Of a DNA stretch of 64,000 nt, positions 10,701 through 18,811 are shown in pieces; position 1 is the stretch's first letter; each line of letters starts with the position of its first letter. Below the pieces are notes generated by a model. It made no database searches. It saw only the letters and a program-made list of their open reading frames with translations, and was not told where the DNA came from. The stretch is from Bacteroidales bacterium. Lineage in GTDB: Bacteria; Bacteroidota; Bacteroidia; Bacteroidales; F082. Where the stretch lies: positions 1 to 64,000 of the forward strand of contig JALNZT010000022.1 of assembly GCA_023229135.1 (NCBI GenBank), given 5' to 3'. The translations under genes and the position numbers were made by a program.

Positions 10701-13700
10701 AACAAAAACGGTAGCATAATCCTGTGAGAACCCGCATCCTGGACTACTGGCATTGAGGCTAAATAAAGTCGTTTGGTCTAAAACAATTGTTGTGGGCTGT
10801 AGCGCATCGGGATTTAATAGTTTTGCTGCCGGATTCCAGCTAAACAGTGCATTTTCGTTGCCAGAAATACTTCCTTCCAAAGCAACCTGACCACTTATCT
10901 CAAGCCACTTATCCGGCCCGGCATTGGCAAGCGGCACTACTCCCCGCTCTATTATGGCCTCGCCTGACATCGGGATAGCGCAGCTATTATTCGCTGAAAC
11001 AGCTATGACGCTGTATATTCCGGGCTGATTGAAATTCCCAAACTGCAATGCTTGTCCGTTTCCAAAAATTTCAACTATCAGGCTATTGTCGTGAAACAAT
11101 TGATATTTTATGCCCGGTTGACTTCCACTCAAGTTCACCGGTTTCACCTGACCCGTGCCACAAACCACGCCTCCACCGCTGACAATAAAAGTTGCCGGTG
11201 CTTCGGTTACCTGCACAAAAACACTATCGGTTGCCGTTTCCTGGCCATCGTAAACCCTTAAATAATACCAGGTTGAAGTCTTTGGTGTGGCAATCGGCTG
11301 CATATCACCGGCATAAAATCCTGCGGGCGATGAAGTCCAGCTGTAATAATAGCTGGCTGTTCCGCCCGAAACAAGGGCATTTAAGCTAACTGATTCGCCG
11401 GCGCATATTTCTGTAGGACTTGCCACAGCATCTGCCGATAAATCACCGCCCTTCACAAACACCTGAACTTGATCGGCCTGAGCCTGGCAATTTGTCTGAT
11501 TATCAACTGCATTTAGTGAAAAAATCGTGTTTTGAAATAGCGGTATAGTTAAAGTTTGCTGTGCTTGCGGATTTATAACTTTTTCGGTGGGCGACCAGCT
11601 GAAGCTATAATTTCCTGAACCACCATTGGCTTGTGCATTCAAATTGGTTACTGTTCCACTTTGAATTGTACGGTCGAAACCAGCAAAAACCTCTGGCGCA
11701 TCCAGTTGGTTCACTTCCACATTGCCAGCCATCATGCTACTGCATAAACTTTGTTGCGAAAAAGCTTCTACCTGGTAAACTCCTTCCAAATGCTGCTGCC
11801 CAAATACTATTGGCTGCCCGTTGCCAATCCTTAGCAAGCCTGTACTTTCACCATTTCTGAGCAAGTTGTAAAAAACTGAATTTTCAGAAGCTTCCAGCAC
11901 AATATCCTTTGCCATAGTTCCTGCGCAATAATTTCCGCCGCCCGAAAGGATAAAACTCTGTGGCTGAGGCCTGACTTCAATTTCTAAAGAATCTGTAATC
12001 ACCGTGAAACCATCGGTAACGGTAAGTAGGTATTTGGTTGAAACTGTTGGCTGGACACGCGGATTGGCAACAATTGCACTAAATCCGGGAGGAACAGATT
12101 GCCACTGAAACCCATAACTTCCTGAGCCACCAGATGGAAGCCCCTGAAGCTGAACCGTTTCGTCCGGGCAAATACTATAACGGTTGGCTTGTACCCGCAG
12201 ACTTAGATCGCCTCCGGTAATGAAAACAACAGATTGAGCGGCTTCACTGATACAGCCAGTTTGCGTATCGGTAGCTACCACTTCAAATAAGGTAGTTTCA
12301 AAAAGTGCCAGCGTGGCGGGATTGGCCTGGTTAGGGTTGAGCAGCTTATCCAGTGGCGTCCAGTTGAATTGATAGGTTTCCGATCCACCATTGGCCGTAG
12401 CCGAAAGCGTTGTTTGAGTGCCTTTTTCTATGTATTGGTTTGGCCCAGCAACTACAACAGGCAAGGGAAGCGGATTAATTTGAATAACACCTTGCATTTC
12501 GCGCAAGCAACTATTTTGTGAAAAGCTGGCGGATGCCGTATAAGCTCCTGCCGCTATAAACTTACCAAAGCTAATGGCCTGACCTGTTCCGACTTTCTGT
12601 GCGATAGGCTCTGCATTTTTAAAAAGCTGATAAATCACTCCATTTTCTGAACCGTTTAATCCAATAGCCGCTCCCTCATCTCCGACACAAAAATTACCCT
12701 CGCCGGTTAAGCTAAAAACTGCCGGTATAGGATTCACTTGAATACTTACCGATTTTTGGAGCGACTCGAGTCCGTCAGTCAAAATAACTGTATAGGTGGT
12801 CGAAACTTCCGGGTAAACCAAGACCTGACTTGCAGTGGATGTAAATCCGATTGGCAACGAGCTCCACTGAAAACTATAGTTTCCACTTCCACCGCTTGCC
12901 AGTGCTACCAATTGCACTGGCTCGGAAGGACAAATAAATGTTTGGCTAGCTACAAGCTCCAGCTCAAGTTGGCCGTCTTCAACATAAACGGTGAGTGTAT
13001 CGGACGCAGATTGGCAGCCACTTTGAATATCTATCGCCGAAATCAAAAACTGCCGCGACTGATACAATGGAATTGTCTGGGTTGACGCGATGTCAGGCTG
13101 CTGCACATAAGCCTGTGGTGTCCAACCATAACTGTAATTGCCATATCCTCCGGTGGCACTGGCTGACAAATTTGCAATTTCTCCCCGGCTGATAAATTTG
13201 TTACTGCCTGCAAAAACCACAGGCTTAGGATGTTGCGTAACCTGTAGTTGATTTGTAAGTTGAACGCTACATTCAGTGCTGGAATTTATCGCCAGAACAG
13301 TGTAAAGGCCGGGATTGGCAAAACGACCAAAAGAACCTACGAAGCCAGTTCCCAAAACCTCAGAACCGGTGAAGACTCCATTTAAAAACAGCTGATATTT
13401 TACACCCGTTTCTGTTCCTGCCAGATAGATTTCGGGAGCAGGCTCTCCCGGGCAATAAGCACCGCCACCTAACAGCTGCTGCTGTGCCGGAAGCGGACTA
13501 ATCTTTACCTCTACATGGCCGTACATCAATATGCTACACGAGGTAAAACCATTGATAGCCAATACCGTATAAACACCTTCCTGGGTAAATAATCCAAAAG
13601 AGATAGCTTCGTTATTGCCTTCGATAACAACACCCGTTTGGTTGTTGTTTCGCAGCAACTGATAACTGATACCGGTTTCTGAATTTGCCAGTCCAATCTC

Positions 13701-14399
13701 AACGCCATTGCCACCACTACAATAGCTTCCGCCACCAGTAATTTGCTCAATTATAGGTGTTGGATCAACGAAAAGGAAGCTGGCATCAGTGGTATCGGGG
13801 CAGCTCACATTGGTAACTATACAACGAAAGCTAAAGCCATTCATGCCGGTCGTGGTAAACACTTCGAGCAAATCAGAATCTGTTCCTTGATAAAAGGCGT
13901 TGTCGGTAATAGTGACCCAGCCTTCACCAATATTTTCCTGCCATTTATAATCCGTTGCACTGAGGGATTTCACCTCGAAAACTGCTGTCTCATTTTTACA
14001 CACTCTTGCATCCGTGGGATTTGTAATAATTATCGGAGGTTCATAAACCCCAAGTAACGCAGCATTTGAAATATCCTGTAAACCTTCTGCATCAAAAACC
14101 ACACAACGATAAAAATAACCGTTTAAGCCCAGATTGGCATCTGAAATAGTAAGTAATGGCGTATTAAATCCGGAAGCATAACCGATAGCAGCGGTGATAT
14201 TGTACCAGCCTACGCCATCATTTTCTTGCCATTGATAAGCAGCTGTATTCACAGCAATCACCCGAAAAGTAGTACTCGCATCCACACAAATAGCTTTATC
14301 TGTAGGATGTCCTACAACAACGGGTTGGGCTTTTGCTATCAGCGCATGACAAAAAAGCACCACAAACACGAGTAGGAATTTACCAAATTGCGCGTACAT
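7710..14399 (-). CDS. Giant multi-Ig/PKD-like surface protein with gliding-motility (CHU_C, type B) C-terminus
   Basis: A 2229-residue exported protein. A signal peptide ends near AKAQP (25), and the last ~80 residues form the CHU_C/type B T9SS sorting domain (AFSPNGDGINDLF ... GTYYY). Between them three module types alternate. I count nine copies of a GGGxYC module, six of an AGxxxxI..GGSGNYxxxW module and six of a (I/A)CPxxxxxLxALxSGG module; the last two resemble PKD/Ig-like domains. About six rounds make a repeat unit near 240 residues. Likely role: adhesin or gliding/biofilm surface fibre, like SprB-class proteins. The start codon is followed by a clear signal peptide. It is first in an operon with the OmpA/SPOR protein and PorP/SprF. 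Ligand unknown. Confidence 0.85.
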   Translation of the reverse strand: MYAQFGKFLLVFVVLFCHALIAKAQPVVVGHPTDKAICVDASTTFRVIAVNTAAYQWQENDGVGWYNITAAIGYASGFNTPLLTISDANLGLNGYFYRCVVFDAEGLQDISNAALLGVYEPPIIITNPTDARVCKNETAVFEVKSLSATDYKWQENIGEGWVTITDNAFYQGTDSDLLEVFTTTGMNGFSFRCIVTNVSCPDTTDASFLFVDPTPIIEQITGGGSYCSGGNGVEIGLANSETGISYQLLRNNNQTGVVIEGNNEAISFGLFTQEGVYTVLAINGFTSCSILMYGHVEVKISPLPAQQQLLGGGAYCPGEPAPEIYLAGTETGVKYQLFLNGVFTGSEVLGTGFVGSFGRFANPGLYTVLAINSSTECSVQLTNQLQVTQHPKPVVFAGSNKFISRGEIANLSASATGGYGNYSYGWTPQAYVQQPDIASTQTIPLYQSRQFLISAIDIQSGCQSASDTLTVYVEDGQLELELVASQTFICPSEPVQLVALASGGSGNYSFQWSSLPIGFTSTASQVLVYPEVSTTYTVILTDGLESLQKSVSIQVNPIPAVFSLTGEGNFCVGDEGAAIGLNGSENGVIYQLFKNAEPIAQKVGTGQAISFGKFIAAGAYTASASFSQNSCLREMQGVIQINPLPLPVVVAGPNQYIEKGTQTTLSATANGGSETYQFNWTPLDKLLNPNQANPATLALFETTLFEVVATDTQTGCISEAAQSVVFITGGDLSLRVQANRYSICPDETVQLQGLPSGGSGSYGFQWQSVPPGFSAIVANPRVQPTVSTKYLLTVTDGFTVITDSLEIEVRPQPQSFILSGGGNYCAGTMAKDIVLEASENSVFYNLLRNGESTGLLRIGNGQPIVFGQQHLEGVYQVEAFSQQSLCSSMMAGNVEVNQLDAPEVFAGFDRTIQSGTVTNLNAQANGGSGNYSFSWSPTEKVINPQAQQTLTIPLFQNTIFSLNAVDNQTNCQAQADQVQVFVKGGDLSADAVASPTEICAGESVSLNALVSGGTASYYYSWTSSPAGFYAGDMQPIATPKTSTWYYLRVYDGQETATDSVFVQVTEAPATFIVSGGGVVCGTGQVKPVNLSGSQPGIKYQLFHDNSLIVEIFGNGQALQFGNFNQPGIYSVIAVSANNSCAIPMSGEAIIERGVVPLANAGPDKWLEISGQVALEGSISGNENALFSWNPAAKLLNPDALQPTTIVLDQTTLFSLNASSPGCGFSQDYATVFVTGGELSLAIYASPTACPGSEISLFALPGGGTGNYSYQWSSIPPGFESNVINPLVYPEELSWYILDLTDGEQSIRDSILIEPLPLPAAFEISGGGSFCAGTEIPELLLSGSEAEVVYTLYYNGSETAVNQLGTGFEISFEMNLGAGNYQVFATISGSSCSRQMNGTANLIWNAIPKVFAGFDQQIETGQTAALTGNAIGGSGNYTYSWFPDWQVESPNQANTQTTTLDQTSLFYFSATDTENLCVSQQDTTIVYVTGGPLTARIASDQNNLCPGQKFTALALPGGGTGNYTYLWTNEAGELLGEANKLSVSIFESNWIYLKVSDGESVATDSTYVTVADDLQQFSVTGGGSYCPGSAPPGIGLSGSEIGVHYSLVRNSQIVLTVVGQGDAIIFGQFAASGTYTVEAFRPAFPCKKMMTASAVVVAHSLPVISAGADQYIQQGTSTAVQALASGGSGDFSFQWRPAILLNTPEMQLSNTVDLQQSAVFEIEVTDNQTLCTAADAVNVFVTGGILTAEVFADNAFICPGQPVKISALPSGGTGAYSWSWTANGQPVGNGMMRFTAYPVQDTWFKVVITSGEQTIEKSVLVRMHGLPKFYSLNGGGFYCENQTPPEVFLNDSDLGISYKLLINGLYTGLSKAGTGGIINFGSQNAEGNYHAIAVNEQQCKRLMGGLVEVKQINPPRIFQLYGGGRWCDNVQGNGVYLSGTQLNVDYTLFLNGETALQTITGNGSAMAFNISNQSGVYTVEANQVNSNCSQQMRGFANIILDPSPQLMLSGNLTACENDFFRLSASGASQYQWLLDPVVTTPDVDIPAVEDLSFLLIGSNSLGCSESLQIDLTVNPKPEIELIVDTDLRLIRVEPNEFQQYEFLSGNEILQSGSSNQMVYEGLTLVNDSILAKAITSENCISQAKVYIEPLNEYNAFSPNGDGINDLFRKGDFIRVFSRWGVEIFNGDQGWDGRYNGTMVAPGTYYYLHEIRNSAGDLLRTEKGSVTLVKE

Positions 14400-14608
14400 A
14401 AGTCTGGTTTAGTTCTCCCTTATATTGCTTTTTTAGTGTCATTTTAAACACACTTACTATCAGGCAGCGAGATTGTTAAACGAACAATAAATCAGTTGGT
14501 TTCCAGGAGGCTTTATAATCCAAAAGTATAGATTCATACTTAGATAGTCATAAAATAAACGTAATTTTGTGAACAATTCTTTGTTAACAACATTAAGCAC
14601 TCAATCAC
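14400..14608. other. Divergent intergenic region between the giant surface protein and the esterase
   Basis: This is the only space for two divergent promoters. TAATTTTG at 14562-14569 (plus strand) fits the Bacteroidota -7 element for the esterase, though no TTG lies at the right upstream distance. No clear match was found for the minus-strand operon. The composition is AT-rich, with no ORF or hairpin of note. Confidence 0.4.
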
Positions 14609-16000
14609 TTGAAAAAGCACCTTATCATTCAACTTTTAATACTACTTGCATCAGCAACAACGCTCATGTCACAAACCACTCATATTCGTGTGCAAACACC
14701 TGAAAACACACCGCAACAAGCCGAAATATTTCTGGCCGGAAGCTTCAATGGCTGGCAGCCCGGAGACACAGCCTATAAGCTCTCCCATTTGCAGAACAGG
14801 CTGTATTATATTAATATCAATATTATTGGAAATCAAACCTTTAAGTTTACACGCGGAAGCTGGGAAAAGGTAGAAACAACAGAAAATGGTCAATCTATTG
14901 CCAACCGTCAACATCAGTTTGGCACCACCGATAGTTTGAAACTCGTTATTGCAGGCTGGGAAGACCTGGCCAACGGTAGCGTAATCACAGATTTGCCCAA
15001 AAATGTTTCAATCCTCGATGAGCAGTTTTATATGGAATCGCTTGACAGATACAGGAGAATCTGGATTTATCTGCCGCCCGATTACGAAAGCTCCGACAAA
15101 AAATATCCGGTGATGTATATGCAGGACGGACAGAATTTATTTGATCGCTCAACTGCTTTTGCCGGCGAATGGGGCGTGGACGAGAGCCTGAACAGCCTGT
15201 TTGAGCAAGGCCAGGAAGTCCCGATTGTGGTTGGCATAGATAATGGCTCCGACAAGCGGATTGACGAATATTGTCCCTGGGAAAATAGCCAATATGGCGG
15301 TGGTGAAGGGCTGCAGTATGTAAATTTCATTAAAAATGAACTAAAGCCTTATATCGACTCTAATTTCCGGACAAAAACAGCGGCCGAACATACCACGATT
15401 ATGGGCAGCTCGCTGGGCGCTTTGATTGCGCATTATGCAGGCCTCATCTATCCGGAAACTTTTGGGAATTTCGGACTTTTTTCGCCGGCATTTTGGATCA
15501 ATCCTGCCATTTTTGATTCGGCGCTTTATGATAATCTAAGTAAAAACCAGCGTTTCTATTTTATGGCAGGCGACAAAGAAAGCGCACGTATGGTCGAAGA
15601 TATGGAAAAGGTTTTTGGTCTTTTGCTGGCGAAAGGCATGGATGATAAGCAGGTTTTTATGAAGGTAGTGAAAAACGGTGAGCACAATGAGTTTTTATGG
15701 AAAACCCAGTTTAAAGATGCTATAAAATGGCTTTATAAACCGGAAGGCGACACGACAGATCAGACATCCCTACCGGAGATGTATCCTGTTCCGGCCACTA
15801 ATCAGTTATTTTTCCGAAAAGTCAATAAGCATTTTCCGAAAAAAGTTGAAATTATCTCCATGACGGGGCAACTTATTATGCTAGTCGAAGGTCGCGAACG
15901 CAATCAACTGGATGTATCGCAGCTTAAAAAAGGAATGTATATCGTAAGATTAGGCTACGAAGACCAGCAACTGATCAGGCGGCTGATTATTCAGGATTAG
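14609..16000 (+). CDS. Secreted esterase with glycogen-binding-like domain and T9SS type A sorting domain
   Basis: 463 residues. A signal peptide (1-21) is followed by a CBM48/AMPK-like beta-sandwich (about 25-107, FLAGSFNGWQPGD). The central alpha/beta hydrolase of the D-type/Fes esterase family (about 135-385) has the nucleophile elbow GSSLG at 266-270 (Ser268) and a likely catalytic His in GEHNE (about 357). The C-terminal ~75 residues are a type A T9SS domain (YPVPATNQL ... GMYIVRL). It is probably secreted and cell-attached, acting on carbohydrate or acyl esters; the substrate cannot be read from sequence. The start is TTG at 14609. No upstream ATG is in frame, and the only early internal ATG (residue 20) would remove the signal peptide, so TTG is strongly favoured. 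Confidence 0.82.
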   Translation: MKKHLIIQLLILLASATTLMSQTTHIRVQTPENTPQQAEIFLAGSFNGWQPGDTAYKLSHLQNRLYYININIIGNQTFKFTRGSWEKVETTENGQSIANRQHQFGTTDSLKLVIAGWEDLANGSVITDLPKNVSILDEQFYMESLDRYRRIWIYLPPDYESSDKKYPVMYMQDGQNLFDRSTAFAGEWGVDESLNSLFEQGQEVPIVVGIDNGSDKRIDEYCPWENSQYGGGEGLQYVNFIKNELKPYIDSNFRTKTAAEHTTIMGSSLGALIAHYAGLIYPETFGNFGLFSPAFWINPAIFDSALYDNLSKNQRFYFMAGDKESARMVEDMEKVFGLLLAKGMDDKQVFMKVVKNGEHNEFLWKTQFKDAIKWLYKPEGDTTDQTSLPEMYPVPATNQLFFRKVNKHFPKKVEIISMTGQLIMLVEGRERNQLDVSQLKKGMYIVRLGYEDQQLIRRLIIQD

Positions 16001-16112
16001 GTGTAGTTTTATACATCCAAAAACTATAGTATCGTTTCCAAAGTTCAAACATTTTTATTCCCGAATTTCTTTTCTTCGATTTCAAAACACAAGAACGCCA
16101 TGCAAAAAGAAA

Positions 16113-16384
16113 ATGTATGTATTTCAAGATAAAAGAGGTTGTATTAAATGGGACGGTGAACATGAGAAGTGTTATTTTTCAATAATTGATACTAGCAAGA
16201 TCCTAACAGAAAGCGAGAACCCGAGAAAGTATTGGAGTGTACTGAAAACCAATCTGAAAAAGAAGGAAGTGAGTTGTCTGTAAATTGTAATCAACCGAAG
16301 TTAGCAGTAATTAATGGCAAGACAATAGCATTCTTAAAATTAATCAGTACTCAAAAATCAAAACTTAGAATCTTTTGGGAGTAG
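16113..16384 (+). pseudogene. Frameshifted and truncated BRO-N (phage antirepressor-like) gene
   Basis: An open frame from ATG 16113 to TAA 16283 encodes 56 residues that read as the start of a BRO-N protein: MYVFQDKRG, then CYFSIIDTSKILTES, then NPRKYWSVLK. Near 16270 the match moves to another frame, where LSVNCNQPKL continues (family pattern ELSTNCxQLKL). That frame ends at TAG 16382-16384. The remainder of a normal BRO-N domain is missing. This is therefore a dead phage or mobile-element DNA-binding gene. It lies at the left edge of the accessory island. Stretches at 16001-16112 and 16385-16522 show no gene. Confidence 0.78.
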
Positions 16385-16458
16385 AAATATTCTTGGTTTT
16401 AAAGCCTATCCCAGAACAGGATTTTTGTGCTTCCACGCAAGCTTTAGTAAATAAATTA

Positions 16459-16466
16459 TAGCTTTG
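16459..16466 (+). promoter_or_regulatory. Possible -7 promoter element for the ClC gene
   Basis: TAGCTTTG matches TAnnTTTG and lies about 57 bases before the GTG start. No TTG is present 17-23 bases upstream, so support is weak. Confidence 0.3.
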
Positions 16467-16522
16467 CGCTGCGTGTTGAGGCTCGTCAGCTGTCGTATTA
16501 GCTATAAAACAACCACAAAAAA

Positions 16523-17791
16523 GTGAAATTAAGGCGAAGAAGAAAATTAGTCACCTACTTAAATATCTTAGACCAACCCATACAGTTGAGTCCATTCGTT
16601 TTCAGCCGAACCTTTCTGTTATGGGCATTTCTTGGGCTAATAGGTGGAGTTATAGCTGGCGTCTATTGGATTAGTCTGGAGTTTTTGACGCACACCTTAG
16701 CGCTGTTTGATGGCTGGAAAGTTATTCCTGTGATGACGGTTGGCGGACTTTTAGCCGGTTTGGTGATTTATTTCATTGGCGATCCCGGCGAAATACAGCT
16801 GATCGTGAACAACATACGCTTCAACAAAGGAAAACTTGACCCAAAAAACAATCCTTCAATGATTTTCTCTTCTTTAATATGTATTGCTTCCGGTGGCAGC
16901 CTCGGCCCTGAATCACCATTGGTGCAGATTACAGGCTCAACCGGAACATGGCTGGGAAAGCTTTTCAGGATAAAAGGAGAAGAGTTGAGGTCGTTGAGCA
17001 TTGCCGGAATGGCATCAGGATTTACAGCCTTATTCGGCGCTCCTTTAGGCGGCAGCTTGTTCTCGCTGGAAATCCTTCATCATAAGTACGCGCTTGAATA
17101 TTATAAAGCGATTATCCCCGCTTTCGTGGCAAGTAGCTTCAGTTATTTGGTGTTTACGATAATCATCCAATTAGGACTTGGTCCGACATGGGACTTGTCT
17201 GCCTACGAATATTCGGGAATTTATGACTTTGGCTATGCTGTTTTATTCGCGATTGTTGGAGCAGCTTTAGGATGGGGTTTTATTTTTTGCACCAAGTTTT
17301 TCAAAACCATCTTCGAAAAACGACCAATTCCCATTTATTTAAGGACGATGATAGGCGGAATTGCACTCGGAATTATAGCTTTTTATTTTCCGATAACACG
17401 CTACTTTGGCCACCACGAAATCAACGAATTGCTGTCAGGTGATTTCTCCTTAAAGCTGCTATTTGCCATATTATTTTTCAAAATCATTGCTATCTCAATA
17501 ACCGTAACATCAGGCTGGAGAGGCGGGTTTATCATTCCGCTGTTTTTTGTTGGCGCAACTTTAGGTTTAATATTACATCAATTATTCCCGGCAATAAACA
17601 TGACTTTAGCTATCGTAAGTTGCATGGCTGCCATAAACGCCTGCGTAACCCGAACTCCAATGAGTACAACGATTCTGCTGGCCACCTTAACAGGATTTGG
17701 ACATTTTATTCCGATACTGTTCGCAAGCCTGACAGGTTATTTCCTGGCGCCAAGAATACCTTTTATTGGCGCACAAATGGAGGAGGACTGA
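16523..17791 (+). CDS. ClC family chloride channel/transporter
   Basis: Polytopic inner membrane anion channel or anion/proton exchanger of the voltage-gated ClC family, 422 residues with about ten hydrophobic helices. Family motifs visible are GSLGPESPLVQ (125-135), GAPLGGSLFSLE and GWRGGFIIPLF. Aligning GPESPLVQI with the GREGPTVQI of E. coli ClC-ec1 places Glu130 at the gating-glutamate position, so proton-coupled exchange is possible. There is no C-terminal CBS domain. The start is GTG at 16523, giving a basic N-terminus (KLRRRRK) before the first helix. It is a single-gene unit between the BRO-N remnant and toxin-antitoxin debris; nothing in context shows its physiological anion. Confidence 0.88.
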   Translation: MKLRRRRKLVTYLNILDQPIQLSPFVFSRTFLLWAFLGLIGGVIAGVYWISLEFLTHTLALFDGWKVIPVMTVGGLLAGLVIYFIGDPGEIQLIVNNIRFNKGKLDPKNNPSMIFSSLICIASGGSLGPESPLVQITGSTGTWLGKLFRIKGEELRSLSIAGMASGFTALFGAPLGGSLFSLEILHHKYALEYYKAIIPAFVASSFSYLVFTIIIQLGLGPTWDLSAYEYSGIYDFGYAVLFAIVGAALGWGFIFCTKFFKTIFEKRPIPIYLRTMIGGIALGIIAFYFPITRYFGHHEINELLSGDFSLKLLFAILFFKIIAISITVTSGWRGGFIIPLFFVGATLGLILHQLFPAINMTLAIVSCMAAINACVTRTPMSTTILLATLTGFGHFIPILFASLTGYFLAPRIPFIGAQMEED

Positions 17792-17957
17792 GAAACAGCT
17801 CGAATGAAATTATCTCACCATAAAATCCTGCCATTCAATTTAATGAATAGCAAAGTGATGGTTGAATTAAGAAGGCTATTTTTTTGGCAATAGCATATTG
17901 TTTATAAAAACTTGACCTCCTTTTCAGCTGCAATTAATCATTTGACGTACATTTAAT

Positions 17958-18081
17958 CATGCAAATTGAAAGAACAAATAAAGAAATACTAATCCGGCTA
18001 TCTTCCGGAACGGATTTAGTCGGGCTTCAGCGGATTATAGACTACCTGAAGTTCCGTGAAATAGCATCTAAAAGCAAAGCT
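17958..18081 (+). repeat. Direct repeat, left copy, flanking the restriction system
   Basis: 124 bases that recur at 26757-26880, 8799 bp away, with only two differences (18024 G to A and 18075 C to T), both silent in the antitoxin frame. Sequence diverges at once on the right. About 45 bases on the left are recognisably related (CAATTAAT, then TACATT) but have many changes. Confidence 0.93.
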
Positions 18082-18108
18082 CCGCTAACAACTGCTGGAG
18101 AAATTTAA
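17959..18108 (+). pseudogene. Truncated antitoxin of a VapB-like (PIN-partner) module
   Basis: A 49-residue open frame. Residues 1-41 (MQIERTNKEILIRLSSG ... REIASKSKA) are identical to the antitoxin frame at 26758; after that the sequence becomes unrelated (PLTTAGEI). The usual antitoxin C-terminus, with a WW(D/K)xNKxRF motif that the right-hand copy still encodes, is missing, and no PIN toxin follows. It is probably non-functional in toxin neutralisation, although the N-terminal DNA-binding or dimerisation part could still be made. The family assignment rests on resemblance to short Bacteroidota antitoxins paired with PIN-domain toxins. Confidence 0.65.
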
Positions 18109-18168
18109 ACAGCTAAAATGAAAATTACTGATAAAAAAGCTAACTTTATTTTAATAAACGTTGGAATT

Positions 18169-18390
18169 ATGAGTGTAGAAGTCACAAAATTACAGTTAAT
18201 GCCTCTTTTACTGCAAATGCAGAAAGAAAGTCTCTTAGAGAAACTCAAAACAGTTTTTGAAGAAGAGCAAGTAGATTGGTGGAGTGAAATGTCCGAAAAA
18301 GAACAAGAAGAAATCAAAACAGGTTTAACTCAAGCAGAAACAGGCGATTATATAGCTAATGAAACTGTATTGAAACGTTTTGATGGATAA
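18169..18390 (+). CDS. Addiction-module antitoxin-like protein
   Basis: A 73-residue acidic helical protein beginning MSVEVTKLQLMP. The C-terminus (WWSEMSEKEQEEIKTG, then ANETVLKRF) resembles the addiction-module component family, which ends with a short toxin-wrapping segment. An upstream in-frame ATG at 18118 would add 17 residues, but that stretch holds a promoter-like TAACTTTA (18141-18148), so 18169 is preferred. Its stop overlaps the start of a 32-residue frame that looks like the tail of a ParE/RelE toxin, so the partner toxin appears to have been mostly deleted. An orphan antitoxin is the best reading. Confidence 0.55.
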   Translation: MSVEVTKLQLMPLLLQMQKESLLEKLKTVFEEEQVDWWSEMSEKEQEEIKTGLTQAETGDYIANETVLKRFDG

Positions 18391-18481
18391 AAGCAATTAT
18401 ATAATCTACCGGATTCAACCTGAAAAGAAGTTGGTAGAAACGATTAATTTTAGAGGAACAAAACAAAAACCTACGAAGTAA
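18383..18481 (+). pseudogene. C-terminal remnant of a ParE/RelE-family toxin
   Basis: A 32-residue frame, MDKSNYIIYRIQPEKK followed by TINFRGTKQKPTK. It resembles the last ~30 residues of ParE/RelE toxins, where (N/H)YxIxYRI is followed by a FDTRQNPxK tail. The first two thirds of a toxin are missing. It overlaps the preceding antitoxin-like gene by 8 bases, the arrangement expected for an antitoxin-toxin pair. The call is from motif recognition only. Confidence 0.5.
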
Positions 18482-18669
18482 AAGCACTAAAAGCCCAGCG
18501 GCAATACGCTTGTTTTAGCTAGCTGGTAATCGCCCTACAACGGTAACGGATATTGAGTACGCAATAAAAACACAGCCTAAAAAAAACAAAAACTCCAGTT
18601 GATGTCTTGTGCTGCTTTTTAAAATGAATTATTCCCTATATTCGTTGCATAAATCTGCACCATCAAAAA

Positions 18670-18792
18670 ATGAAAAGCTGCCTATTATTTCTAATTTCAC
18701 CTGTTATATATACAGCTTTTGGGGTTTTAGGGTTTAACTATAAACGGATTAGCATTTTGCCAAAAAAAGGATGCAACAAGAACTTAATTTGA
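18670..18792 (+). CDS. Possible 40-residue small membrane or secreted peptide
   Basis: ATG at 18670 opens a frame with a basic N-terminus and a hydrophobic core (MKSCLLFLISPVIYTAFG) and ends at TGA 18792, 19 bases before hsdM. TATATTCG at 18637-18644 is a 7/8 match to the Bacteroidota -7 element and would start transcription just before this frame. No relative is recognised. It may simply be leader sequence of the hsd operon. The rest of 18482-18811 holds no gene I can support. Confidence 0.25.
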   Translation: MKSCLLFLISPVIYTAFGVLGFNYKRISILPKKGCNKNLI

Positions 18793-18811
18793 AATAAAAC
18801 GAAATATAATA

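Noticed and set aside
12738..13085. 115-residue plus-strand open frame opposite the giant surface protein
   Set aside because: It is an antisense shadow of the repetitive coding sequence on the minus strand.
16523..17791. Loss of the ClC gating glutamate (GSLGP read as GREGP with Leu)
   Set aside because: Aligning GPESPLVQI with GREGPTVQI shows that Glu130 occupies the gating position, so the residue is present.
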